DNA from: Rhizobium sp. C4
GTDB lineage: Bacteria > Pseudomonadota > Alphaproteobacteria > Rhizobiales > Rhizobiaceae
Direction of reading: 5' to 3'
NCBI RefSeq assembly: GCF_021026315.1
Contig: NZ_JAJNCX010000001.1
Location: forward strand, 620,001-684,000
DNA length: 64,000 bases
In this document: positions 53,911 to 61,952 of the stretch, piece after piece
How the letters are laid out: every line of letters starts with the position of its first letter
How positions within the stretch are numbered: position 1 is the stretch's first letter
The notes under the pieces: model-generated
Databases searched by the model: none
What the model saw: the letters and a program-made list of their open reading frames with translations, nothing else
Told to the model about the DNA's origin: nothing
Made by a program: the position numbers and the translations under genes

Positions 53911-55578
53911 TCACATATTCGGATAAACCGGCCCCTCACCACCCTGCGGCGGCACCCAGTTGATGTTCTGGTTGGGGTCCTTGATATCGCAGGTCTTGCA
54001 GTGGACGCAGTTCTGGGCGTTGATGACGTAGGTCTGCTCGCCATCCTTCTCCACCCATTCATAGACGCCCGCCGGACAGTAGCGCGAGGACGGGCCGGCG
54101 TAGATGCCGAGTTCCGATGACTTCTGCAGCGCCATGTCCTTGACCTTGAGATGGACCGGCTGGTCTTCCTCATGGTTGGTGTTGGACAGGAACACCGAGG
54201 ACAGGCGGTCGAAGGTCAGCACGCCGTCCGGCTTCGGATAGTCGATCGGCTTGTGCTGCGAGGCGGGTTCGAGCGAGGCCGCGTCCGTCTTGCCATGCTT
54301 CAGCGTGCCGAAGAAGGAGAAGCCGCCAGTGAGCTGATTGACCCACATGTCAAAACCACCCAGCGCGACGCCGATGGCGGTGCCGAACTTGGACCAGAGC
54401 GGCTTGACGTTGCGCACGCGCTTCAAGTCCTTGCCGATCGCTGTGTCGCGCCATTCGTTCTCGATCTCGACCGGCTCGTCATTGGCGCGGCCTGCCGCAA
54501 TGGCTGCGGCGATCTTGTCGCCGGCCAGGATGCCTGACAGCACCGCGTTATGGCTGCCCTTGATGCGCGGGACGTTGACGAAGCCCGCCGAGCAGCCGAT
54601 CAGCGCGCCGCCGGGGAAGGAGAGCTTCGGCACGGACTGATAGCCGCCTTCGGTAATCGCGCGCGCGCCATAGGAGATGCGCTTGCCGCCTTCGAACGTG
54701 CCGCGGATCGCCGGATGCGTCTTGAAGCGCTGGAACTCTTCGAACGGGAAGAGATACGGGTTCTTGTAATTGAGATGCACCACGAAGCCGACGGCGACGA
54801 GGTTGTCTTCGAGATGATAGAGAAACGAACCGCCGCCGGTCTTCATGCCGAGCGGCCAGCCGAAGGAGTGCTGCACGAGGCCCTGCTTGTGGTTCTCGAG
54901 CTTGACCTCCCAGAGTTCCTTGATGCCGATGCCGAATTTTTGCGGCTCGCGATCCTTGGAGAGATCGAACTTCGCGATCAGCTGCTTGGCGATGGAGCCG
55001 CGCACGCCTTCCGAAATCAGGACATACTTGCCGAGCAGTGCCATGCCACGGGCGAAATTCGGCCCCGGCTCGCCATTCTTCTCGATGCCCATGTCGCCGG
55101 TGGCGACGCCGATGACGGCGCCGGCATCGTTATAGAGTACTTCGGCAGCGGCAAAGCCCGGATAGATTTCGACGCCCAGCTCTTCAGCCTTCGTCGCCAG
55201 CCAGCGGCAGACATTGCCGAGCGAGACGATGTAGTTGCCGTGATTGTTCATCAGCGGCGGCATGAGAATGTTGGGCAGGCGCAGCGACCCGGCAGGGCCG
55301 AGCAGCAGGAAGTGGTCGTCCTTGACCTCGGTCTTGAAGGGATGCCCCTCCTCTTCGCGCCAGCCGGGAAGCAGCGCGTCGATGCCGATCGGATCGACGA
55401 CCGCGCCGGACAGGATATGCGCGCCGACTTCAGCGCCCTTTTCCAGCACAACGACGGAAAGCTCCGGATTGACCTGTTTCAGGCGGATCGCGGCGGAAAG
55501 ACCGGCCGGACCTGCGCCAACGATCACGACGTCGAATTCCATCGACTCGCGTTCCGGAAGTTCTGTCTCTCCGCTCAT
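53911..55578 (-). CDS. Electron transfer flavoprotein-ubiquinone oxidoreductase
   Basis: 555 residues. The FAD fold FDVVIVGAGPAGLSAAIRL at the start, the membrane-associated middle, and the C-terminal 4Fe-4S motif (CPAGVYEW..., NCVHCKTCDIKDPNQNINW) are exactly ETF-QO. It passes electrons from acyl-CoA and amine dehydrogenases (through ETF) to ubiquinone at the inner membrane. The start at 55578 follows AGGAGAG; the upstream frame is rejected. Confidence 0.96.
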   Translation of the reverse strand: MSGETELPERESMEFDVVIVGAGPAGLSAAIRLKQVNPELSVVVLEKGAEVGAHILSGAVVDPIGIDALLPGWREEEGHPFKTEVKDDHFLLLGPAGSLRLPNILMPPLMNNHGNYIVSLGNVCRWLATKAEELGVEIYPGFAAAEVLYNDAGAVIGVATGDMGIEKNGEPGPNFARGMALLGKYVLISEGVRGSIAKQLIAKFDLSKDREPQKFGIGIKELWEVKLENHKQGLVQHSFGWPLGMKTGGGSFLYHLEDNLVAVGFVVHLNYKNPYLFPFEEFQRFKTHPAIRGTFEGGKRISYGARAITEGGYQSVPKLSFPGGALIGCSAGFVNVPRIKGSHNAVLSGILAGDKIAAAIAAGRANDEPVEIENEWRDTAIGKDLKRVRNVKPLWSKFGTAIGVALGGFDMWVNQLTGGFSFFGTLKHGKTDAASLEPASQHKPIDYPKPDGVLTFDRLSSVFLSNTNHEEDQPVHLKVKDMALQKSSELGIYAGPSSRYCPAGVYEWVEKDGEQTYVINAQNCVHCKTCDIKDPNQNINWVPPQGGEGPVYPNM

Positions 55579-55874
55579 CGCTCTCTCCTCTAGCAAGCCG
55601 CAGATGCCCTGGTTCGCCCCACGCGCGGCCTGACGTTCAAATTTGGTCAGGCTTTTTGACAAAGGCTTTGAGCCTTGTCGAGCGTGGATGCGCCAAATCC
55701 TTTGCATTTCTTGCATGTGCGAAATTACAAACGATTTATCCTATTACGTTTACGTGAACGTCAATTAGTTGGCAAGAAAAAAGACGGTTTGTCCTGGGAT
55801 GCAAGAGACACAAAGGCGGCTTTGCGGATCGATTCGATGGGGTTATATGTCGAACCAACAACAGGAGAGACATC

Positions 55875-56666
55875 ATGGATCTGGGAATTTCCGGCAAGCG
55901 CGCTCTGGTGCTGGCGTCTTCGCGTGGGCTTGGGCTGGGGATTGCCGTTGCGCTGGCGCGCGAGGGTGCGGATGTCCTGCTGTGCGGGCGCAGCGCCGAC
56001 AGGCTTGCGGCCAATTGCGTGGCGATCAATGCGGAAGGCAAGGGCAAGGCGCAATTTGTGGCCGCCGACATTGCCGATGCCGGATTTCCGGCCTTCATTG
56101 CGGGAGAGGCAGAGCGGCTGCTTGGCGGCGTCGACATTCTCGTCAACAACACGGGCGGGCCGGTTCCGGGAACGGCGGAACAGGTGCTGACGGCTGACAA
56201 TCTCAACACCTATTTCCAGTCGATGGTGGTCAGCGTGATTACGCTCACCAACCTCATCGTGCCGCAGATGAGAGCGCGTGGCTGGGGGCGTGTGCTGACC
56301 GTCGCCTCTTCCGGTGTGTTCGAGCCGATTGCCAATCTGGCGCTTTCCAACACGCTGCGCTCGGCCCTCGTCGGCTGGAACAAGACGCTTTCGGCAGAGA
56401 TTGCGGGTGCCGGCGTGACGGCAAACCTGCTGCTGCCGGGCCGCATCCATACCGACCGGATCGACGAACTGGATGGCGCGAATGCCAAGCGGACGGGCAA
56501 GACGCTGGAGGAGGTGCGCGAGGCTTCGGTCAAGTCGATCCCTGCCGGGCGGCTTGGAACGGTGGAAGAATTTGCAAGCGTCGGCGCCTTCCTGTGCTCC
56601 GCGCCCGCCAGCTATGTCACCGGCACGCTGGTGCGCTGCGACGGCGGCGCGGCGAAATCGATCTGA
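55875..56666 (+). CDS. SDR oxidoreductase with Ser/Arg in place of Tyr/Lys
   Basis: 263 residues. ALVLASSRGLGLGIAVALA is the cofactor loop and VDILVNNTGGP the N-N-x-G motif. The catalytic segment reads LALSNTLRSALVGW, so Ser and Arg take the places of Tyr and Lys. The same alteration is found in the SDR at 51762. The fold is intact; the reaction is unclear. Start after AGGAGAG. It is in an operon with the micro-protein at 56697. Confidence 0.85.
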   Translation: MDLGISGKRALVLASSRGLGLGIAVALAREGADVLLCGRSADRLAANCVAINAEGKGKAQFVAADIADAGFPAFIAGEAERLLGGVDILVNNTGGPVPGTAEQVLTADNLNTYFQSMVVSVITLTNLIVPQMRARGWGRVLTVASSGVFEPIANLALSNTLRSALVGWNKTLSAEIAGAGVTANLLLPGRIHTDRIDELDGANAKRTGKTLEEVREASVKSIPAGRLGTVEEFASVGAFLCSAPASYVTGTLVRCDGGAAKSI

Positions 56667-56696
56667 CCTTTACGCCCCCTTGAACGGAGACCTGTC

Positions 56697-56888
56697 ATGA
56701 AGCGCATTGCAGTTGTTGGCGTCGGCATTCTCGCCGTTCTTTTCGGCCTTGTCTGGATCGGTCAGGGGAGCGGTTACTTCCCTTATCCTGCCTCCAGCTT
56801 CATGATCGCGCAGCCGCAATGGATGCTCTATGGCGCGATCGTTGCCCTTCTCGGTCTCGGCGCGGTCGTCGCCGGGCGCCGGATGTAA
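56697..56888 (+). CDS. Small membrane protein
   Basis: 63 residues with two hydrophobic helices (IAVVGVGILAVLFGLVWIG and MLYGAIVALLGLGAVVAG) and a short hydrophilic tail. No family recognised. It starts 30 bases after the SDR stop. Confidence 0.7.
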   Translation: MKRIAVVGVGILAVLFGLVWIGQGSGYFPYPASSFMIAQPQWMLYGAIVALLGLGAVVAGRRM

Positions 56889-57016
56889 TTTCGAAAAAAC
56901 TTCACGACAGCCGCCTTGATTTCGCTCGGTCGCCATGCGATCAGGCGCGCCCTGCCTTTTTCACACCCTTTTGAACGACAGGCTGCGCCCTCCCCGCGGC
57001 CGGACAAGGATTTGCC

Positions 57017-58303
57017 ATGACCGCCCTCGGCTTCGACTTCGGCACGACCAATACCGTGCTGGCCGCCAGGGCCGGCGATACGACCCAATCGCTGAGCTTC
57101 ACCAGCAATGCAGAGGTGACGGAAAGCCTGCGCACCTGCCTGTCCTTCATGAAGGACAAGGATCTGGGCGGGCTCGCACTCAAGGTGGAAGCCGGAGCGG
57201 CGGCCATCCGCAGCTTCATCGACAATCCGGGCGAATGCCGCTTCCTGCAGTCGATCAAGACCTTTGCGGCAAGCCCGCTCTTCCAGTCCACCATCGTTCA
57301 CGCGCGCCGGCACAGCTTCGAGGATCTCCTCGAAATCTTCACCCGCCGCATGATGGCCTATTCGGGCGACGGCTGGCCGTCGGATGTCACGCGGATCGTG
57401 GCCGGCCGCCCGGTGCGCTTTGCCGGCATGAATGCCAACGCGGAACTGGCCATGGAGCGCTACCGCACTGCGCTTGCCCGCTTCGGCTTTCCGGATGTGC
57501 AGTTCGTCATGGAGCCGGTGGCGGCCGCCTTCTACTTCGCCCAGAATCTCGAACGCGACACCAATGTCCTCGTCGCCGATTTCGGTGGTGGCACGACCGA
57601 CTATTCGATCATCCGCTTCGAGAAGGTGGCGGGCAAGGTCAAGGCACAGCCGATTGCCCATGGCGGCGTCGGCATTGCCGGCGACATGTTCGATTTCCGC
57701 ATCATCGACAATGTGGTGAGCCCGCAAATCGGCAAGGGCGGATATTTTCGCAATTTCGGCAAGCGGCTGGAAATCCCGTCGAACTATTACGCCAATTTCG
57801 GCCGCTGGAACCAGCTGTCAATCTTCAAGACACTGCGCGATTTCCAGGACCTGAAGTCGCTGGTTCGGCAGGCGGAAGACCCGGATCAGCTCGAACTCTT
57901 CGTCGATCTGATCGAGCATGACGAGGGCTATCCGCTTTATCAGGCGATTTCGAAGACGAAGTTTGCGCTGTCGTCGCAGGACGAGGCGGAGTTCCATTTC
58001 GAACCGCTGGGACGCTCGGGCGACCGCGTGGTGAAGCGCGCCGATTTCGAGACCTGGATCGCGCCGGATATCGCGCTGATGGAAAAGGCGCTGGACGAGA
58101 CGCTGGCGGAAGCGAACATGCCGGAAAGCGAGATCGGCGCGGTGTTCCTCACCGGCGGCACCTCCTTCGTGCCGGCCGTGCGCAACATGTTCGGCCGCCG
58201 CTTCGGCACCGAACGCATCGAGGGCGGTGGAGAACTGCTGTCGATTGCCCATGGTCTGGCGCTGATCGGCGAACGCGACGACATTGCCGACTGGGTGTCG
58301 TGA
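57017..58303 (+). CDS. YegD-like Hsp70 family protein
   Basis: 428 residues. LGFDFGTTNTVLA, VADFGGGTTDYSIIR and FLTGGTSFVPAVRNMFGRRF are the ATPase motifs of Hsp70/actin-like proteins. There is no substrate-binding domain or C-terminal lid, as in YegD. Probably a cytoplasmic ATPase of unknown partner. Confidence 0.9.
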   Translation: MTALGFDFGTTNTVLAARAGDTTQSLSFTSNAEVTESLRTCLSFMKDKDLGGLALKVEAGAAAIRSFIDNPGECRFLQSIKTFAASPLFQSTIVHARRHSFEDLLEIFTRRMMAYSGDGWPSDVTRIVAGRPVRFAGMNANAELAMERYRTALARFGFPDVQFVMEPVAAAFYFAQNLERDTNVLVADFGGGTTDYSIIRFEKVAGKVKAQPIAHGGVGIAGDMFDFRIIDNVVSPQIGKGGYFRNFGKRLEIPSNYYANFGRWNQLSIFKTLRDFQDLKSLVRQAEDPDQLELFVDLIEHDEGYPLYQAISKTKFALSSQDEAEFHFEPLGRSGDRVVKRADFETWIAPDIALMEKALDETLAEANMPESEIGAVFLTGGTSFVPAVRNMFGRRFGTERIEGGGELLSIAHGLALIGERDDIADWVS

Positions 58304-58367
58304 CGTTCGGCCTGTGGATGAGCGTTTGGCGGTTCCCTGCCCGGCACGCTTCCTTTAAAGTAGAGGC

Positions 58368-59216
58368 ATGATCGAAGCTTCGAACCTCAACGCCGGAGAA
58401 CTGGCCGCGCTTCTGCATTTTCATGCGGATGCGGGGGTGGAGTTCCTGCTGGAAGATGAGGGGGTCGATCGCTTCGCGGAATTTGCGGCGAGTGTGGCAA
58501 TGCGTGCCCCGGCACCAGCAGCCCCTGCACAGGAACGGGCGCAACGCCCGAGCCCGGCTGCGGCAAAGCCGGCCCCCCGCCCTGTCTCGGCAACGGCCGT
58601 GGCAATCCCCGGCGAGGAAGCCGTCGAGATGGCGCGTCGTGCGGCCGAAGCCGCGACAAGCCTTGCCGAGCTGAAGCAGGCGATCGACGCGTTCGAAGGC
58701 TGCAACCTCAAGGCCAGTGCCCGCAACAGCGTCTTCCCGACGGAGGTCGGCACGCTGCCGATCCTGATCTTTGGCGCAACACCATCCGCGGAGGACGACC
58801 GCGAAGGCGTCGCCTTCTCCGGTGCTCATGGGGAACTGCTGGCGAAGATGTTCGGCGCGATCGGCATCGACATCGCCGAGACGACTCTGGCGCACACCGT
58901 TCCCTGGCGCCCGCCGGGCGGGCGACCGCCGACACCGGCGGAAGCCGAGATCTGCAGGCCATTTGCGATGCGGCTGATTGCACTGACGAAGCCGCGTTTC
59001 ATCGTGATGCTCGGCAATTTCGCGACACGCTATTTCACCGGCTCGGCCGAGGCGATCCATGCCTTGCGCGGTCAGTGGTTCGAGATCGGATCGCCGCCGA
59101 CGGAGGCGATTGCCATGCTGCATCCACAGGATCTGATGACCGCGCCGCTCAGCAAGCGCCTCGCCTGGATGGACCTGCTTGCGCTCGAGCAGCGCATGAA
59201 ACAGGCAAACGCCTGA
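58368..59216 (+). CDS. Uracil-DNA-glycosylase-like protein with degenerate active site
   Basis: 282 residues. After a short helical start and an Ala/Pro-rich linker (about 45-90), the fold follows family 4 UDG: ILIFGATPSAEDDREGVAFSGAHGELLAKMF, a WRPPGGRPPTPAEAEICRPF block, FIVMLGNFATRYF, and MLHPQDL. Key differences: GEAPG reads GATPS, and of the four Fe-S cysteines only two positions keep Cys (GCNLK and AEICRP). Activity is doubtful. Downstream of the YegD gene by 64 bases. Confidence 0.78.
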   Translation: MIEASNLNAGELAALLHFHADAGVEFLLEDEGVDRFAEFAASVAMRAPAPAAPAQERAQRPSPAAAKPAPRPVSATAVAIPGEEAVEMARRAAEAATSLAELKQAIDAFEGCNLKASARNSVFPTEVGTLPILIFGATPSAEDDREGVAFSGAHGELLAKMFGAIGIDIAETTLAHTVPWRPPGGRPPTPAEAEICRPFAMRLIALTKPRFIVMLGNFATRYFTGSAEAIHALRGQWFEIGSPPTEAIAMLHPQDLMTAPLSKRLAWMDLLALEQRMKQANA

Positions 59217-59382
59217 TCTCCATTAAGATTTTGGGCAACCCCTGCCTTATTTGACAGCAATGTGTCGCAAGCCATGCGGCTCGCGCATGGCAGTTTCCCG
59301 TTTCTTCGCATTGCAAAATTTATGCTGCATTGCGATATTACCGACGTGTCTTGGGAGGAATCGAACTTTAGGAACCAAGGCC

Positions 59383-59562
59383 ATGCACGCTACTTTCCGC
59401 TCCACCCATTCAGGGTTTGAAACGCTCCGCAAGATGTCCCGCACACCGGGCCAGTCTGCCTATCGCCGTTTTCAGATCGCCACCAACGAACAGTTGACCG
59501 CACGCGGCTATGCGATCCCGGCGAAGCCGATGGCGCTGTTCAGCGACTTCATCCAGAAGTAA
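59383..59562 (+). CDS. Micro-protein, unknown
   Basis: 59 residues starting MHATFRSTHSGFETLRKMSR, hydrophilic and basic in the first half. TTAGGAACC before the ATG supplies a ribosome site. It is followed after ten bases by another small gene, with an AAGGAG site between them. Confidence 0.55.
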   Translation: MHATFRSTHSGFETLRKMSRTPGQSAYRRFQIATNEQLTARGYAIPAKPMALFSDFIQK

Positions 59563-59572
59563 GGAGCACACG

Positions 59573-59701
59573 ATGCGCTACAATCCCCTTCAGAACCTTG
59601 CCGGCACGATCAAGTCGGTGAAGCTTGCCGTTTCGGCTGCCAACGACTATCGCGAGCGCGCCGAGCGCCGCCGCATCCGGGTTTCCGGCCGCAGCCTCTG
59701 A
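59573..59701 (+). CDS. Micro-protein, unknown
   Basis: 42 residues, MRYNPLQNLAGTIKSVKLAV followed by a basic segment YRERAERRRIRVSGRSL. The AAGGAG site is strong. It may be a regulatory or membrane-proximal peptide; no family recognised. Confidence 0.5.
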   Translation: MRYNPLQNLAGTIKSVKLAVSAANDYRERAERRRIRVSGRSL

Positions 59702-59713
59702 GACTGTCGCACG

Positions 59714-60649
59714 TCAGCCCTGCGGCGTGACGTGCTTGCGCATGGCCTTGCGCTCGAGGCCGAGCTTGCTTTCCCGGTAGATGATGAAGACGCCAGCCGA
59801 AATCACGATGGCGGTTCCCAGCAGCATCATCGGCTCCGGCACATCTCCGAACAGGAAATAGGACACGATCAGCCCGAACACGATCGACGTGTATTCGAAG
59901 GGCGCGATCGTCGAAACCTCGGCATACCGATAGCTTTCCGTCATCAGGATCTGTGCGAGACCGCCGCAGAAGCCGGCGACCACCAGCGACAATTGCTGTT
60001 CCATGGTCATCGGTGGCCAGCCGAGCGGGATGGAGAAGAGCGAGAACACCGAGGCCGTCAGCGAGAAATAAAGCACGATCGTCGAGCTCTTCTCCGTCTG
60101 CACCAGGCGGCGGACGAGCAGCATGGCGATTGCGCCAAGGATCGCCGAACCAATCAGCGCCATGGCCCCGAGCGCTGCCTGCGAGGAGCCTGCGTGTTCG
60201 ATCAGCGACAGTTTCGGCCAGGAGATGATCAGCACGCCCGTCAGGCCGATGATGACTGCCGTGATGCGGTAGATGCGCAGCACTTCCTTGAGGAAGATCG
60301 CCGCGAAGATCACCGAGAACAGCGGCATTGCATAGTTGATGGCAATCGCATCGGGCAGCGGCAGGCGCACCAGCCCGTAGAAGCTGAAGGTCATCGAGAC
60401 GACGCCGACAAAGCCGCGGGTGATCTGCCCCAGGATGCTTTTGGTCTTGAACGCCGTCTTCAGCTCGCCGCGCCAGGCCAGATAGCCGAGAATCGGGAAG
60501 ATCGCGAAAAACGACCGGTAGAAGGTGATCTCGCCGGTCGCCATACCATCGCCTGCTAGCTTGATGCAGGTCGACATTGCAAGAAAGACGATCACGGACA
60601 GGATTTTGAGCACAATCCCCCTGACGGGGTTGGCGGCGGTGCTTTGCAT
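59714..60649 (-). CDS. EamA/DMT family transporter
   Basis: 311 residues, ten hydrophobic segments in two EamA repeats (VIVFLAMSTCIKLAGDGM at the start, GFCGGLAQILMTESYRYA in the second half). Inner-membrane exporter of unknown substrate. ATG 60649 (MQSTAANPVRG) is chosen; the longer frame runs into the divergent promoter. Confidence 0.88.
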   Translation of the reverse strand: MQSTAANPVRGIVLKILSVIVFLAMSTCIKLAGDGMATGEITFYRSFFAIFPILGYLAWRGELKTAFKTKSILGQITRGFVGVVSMTFSFYGLVRLPLPDAIAINYAMPLFSVIFAAIFLKEVLRIYRITAVIIGLTGVLIISWPKLSLIEHAGSSQAALGAMALIGSAILGAIAMLLVRRLVQTEKSSTIVLYFSLTASVFSLFSIPLGWPPMTMEQQLSLVVAGFCGGLAQILMTESYRYAEVSTIAPFEYTSIVFGLIVSYFLFGDVPEPMMLLGTAIVISAGVFIIYRESKLGLERKAMRKHVTPQG

Positions 60650-60838
60650 TTCAATTCCGGGAATTTTCAGCCAGCGGGCCGGCAACGTGCCATATTGGCA
60701 CAAGAATAATGACGATTGCCCGAATGTAGCAGGTTTTGGCAGGCTGCAATGCCAAAAACGCGGGGTAAATCGAAAGAATATGCTTGTATTTTGAACACTG
60801 AAAATAAGCGCCACCACAGTCCTCGGGAGGAATCATTG

Positions 60839-61849
60839 ATGAAGGCGCTCGGCTGGTTCAGTTTGGCACTGATTGCGGTGGCGTTCTTCGCGCTCTTCGT
60901 GGTTCAGAGCCTTGTTGCCATGAACAGACCCCGTGACCGCGCCGAATTGCGCGCCGCAGCAACCATCGGCATGCCGGTGCCGACCGCCGCAGAAAGTGCT
61001 GCAATCCCGCGGGTCGAAAACTTCGAGGCGCGCGACCGGTCGCTGCTCGGCTTCCGGCATTACCGCAGCAAGGAACAGACCCGCCTCAAGCTCTACCTTG
61101 TCCATGCTGAAACCTGGGACGATCTGCAGTTCACTGCGCTCGCAACCGGCCTCGCCTACCGCGCCGGCACCGCCGATGTCTTCACCTTCGACCTGCGCGG
61201 CCACGGCCAAAATCCGCTTCACCGCGGCGATGTCGATTACGTGGGTCAGCCGACGGATGATCTGGCCGACCTGATCCGGGCGACCTCTGCACCTGGAGAC
61301 GTGATCGTGATCGGCGGGCATTCGGCCGGGGCTGCCGTGGCGGCGCGCCTTGCGGTCGCACCGGGCCGGATCAAGCTCAATGGCCTGCTGCTGCTCGCAC
61401 CGATCCTGTCGCCGGATTTTTCAGCCAACAGGCCCGCTCTCGGCGGCTGGGCCCTCCCCCTCAAGGCAAGAGTGGCGGCGCTCGAATTGCAGAATGCGCT
61501 CGGGTTTCACTGGTCCGACCGGGAAATCGCCGTCCAGTATGCCATTCCGGAGGCCGTCTGGGAGGGACCGCTCGGCTATTCCGTCACCAGCGACTATACT
61601 TGGCGCTTCGTCCAATCGATGCAGCTTCCGTCCAACAACGGCGCGGAATTCGCGCGGATTCGTGCGCCCTATCTCGCTGTCGTCGGCAGCGACGATGAAG
61701 TCATCGATGCCGCGAAGCTGGAGCCGGCCATGAAGACGCTCAATAAACACGGCGAGTATGCGGTTCTGGCGCAAGAAACGCATTTCAGTTTGGTCAATTC
61801 GCAGCAAACTTTAGCAATCATTCAGAATTGGCTGTCAAAAATACGCTGA
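60839..61849 (+). CDS. Membrane-anchored alpha/beta hydrolase
   Basis: 336 residues. An N-terminal helix (LALIAVAFFALFVVQSLVAM) is followed by a hydrolase domain: DLRGHGQNP, IGGHSAGAAVAARLAV (nucleophile elbow Ser), and the late acid/His region DDEVIDAAKL and ETHFSLV. Substrate unknown, acting in the periplasm or at the membrane. GGAGG before ATG 60839. Confidence 0.85.
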   Translation: MKALGWFSLALIAVAFFALFVVQSLVAMNRPRDRAELRAAATIGMPVPTAAESAAIPRVENFEARDRSLLGFRHYRSKEQTRLKLYLVHAETWDDLQFTALATGLAYRAGTADVFTFDLRGHGQNPLHRGDVDYVGQPTDDLADLIRATSAPGDVIVIGGHSAGAAVAARLAVAPGRIKLNGLLLLAPILSPDFSANRPALGGWALPLKARVAALELQNALGFHWSDREIAVQYAIPEAVWEGPLGYSVTSDYTWRFVQSMQLPSNNGAEFARIRAPYLAVVGSDDEVIDAAKLEPAMKTLNKHGEYAVLAQETHFSLVNSQQTLAIIQNWLSKIR

Positions 61850-61952
61850 GGAACGTCTTTGCCGATTGCCGGAAAGACACGTTGCAGGCGTGGATCAGCG
61901 GATTTCCACGCATGTATGGGGACCGAAACATCCGCAGCACCCGGGACACTTC

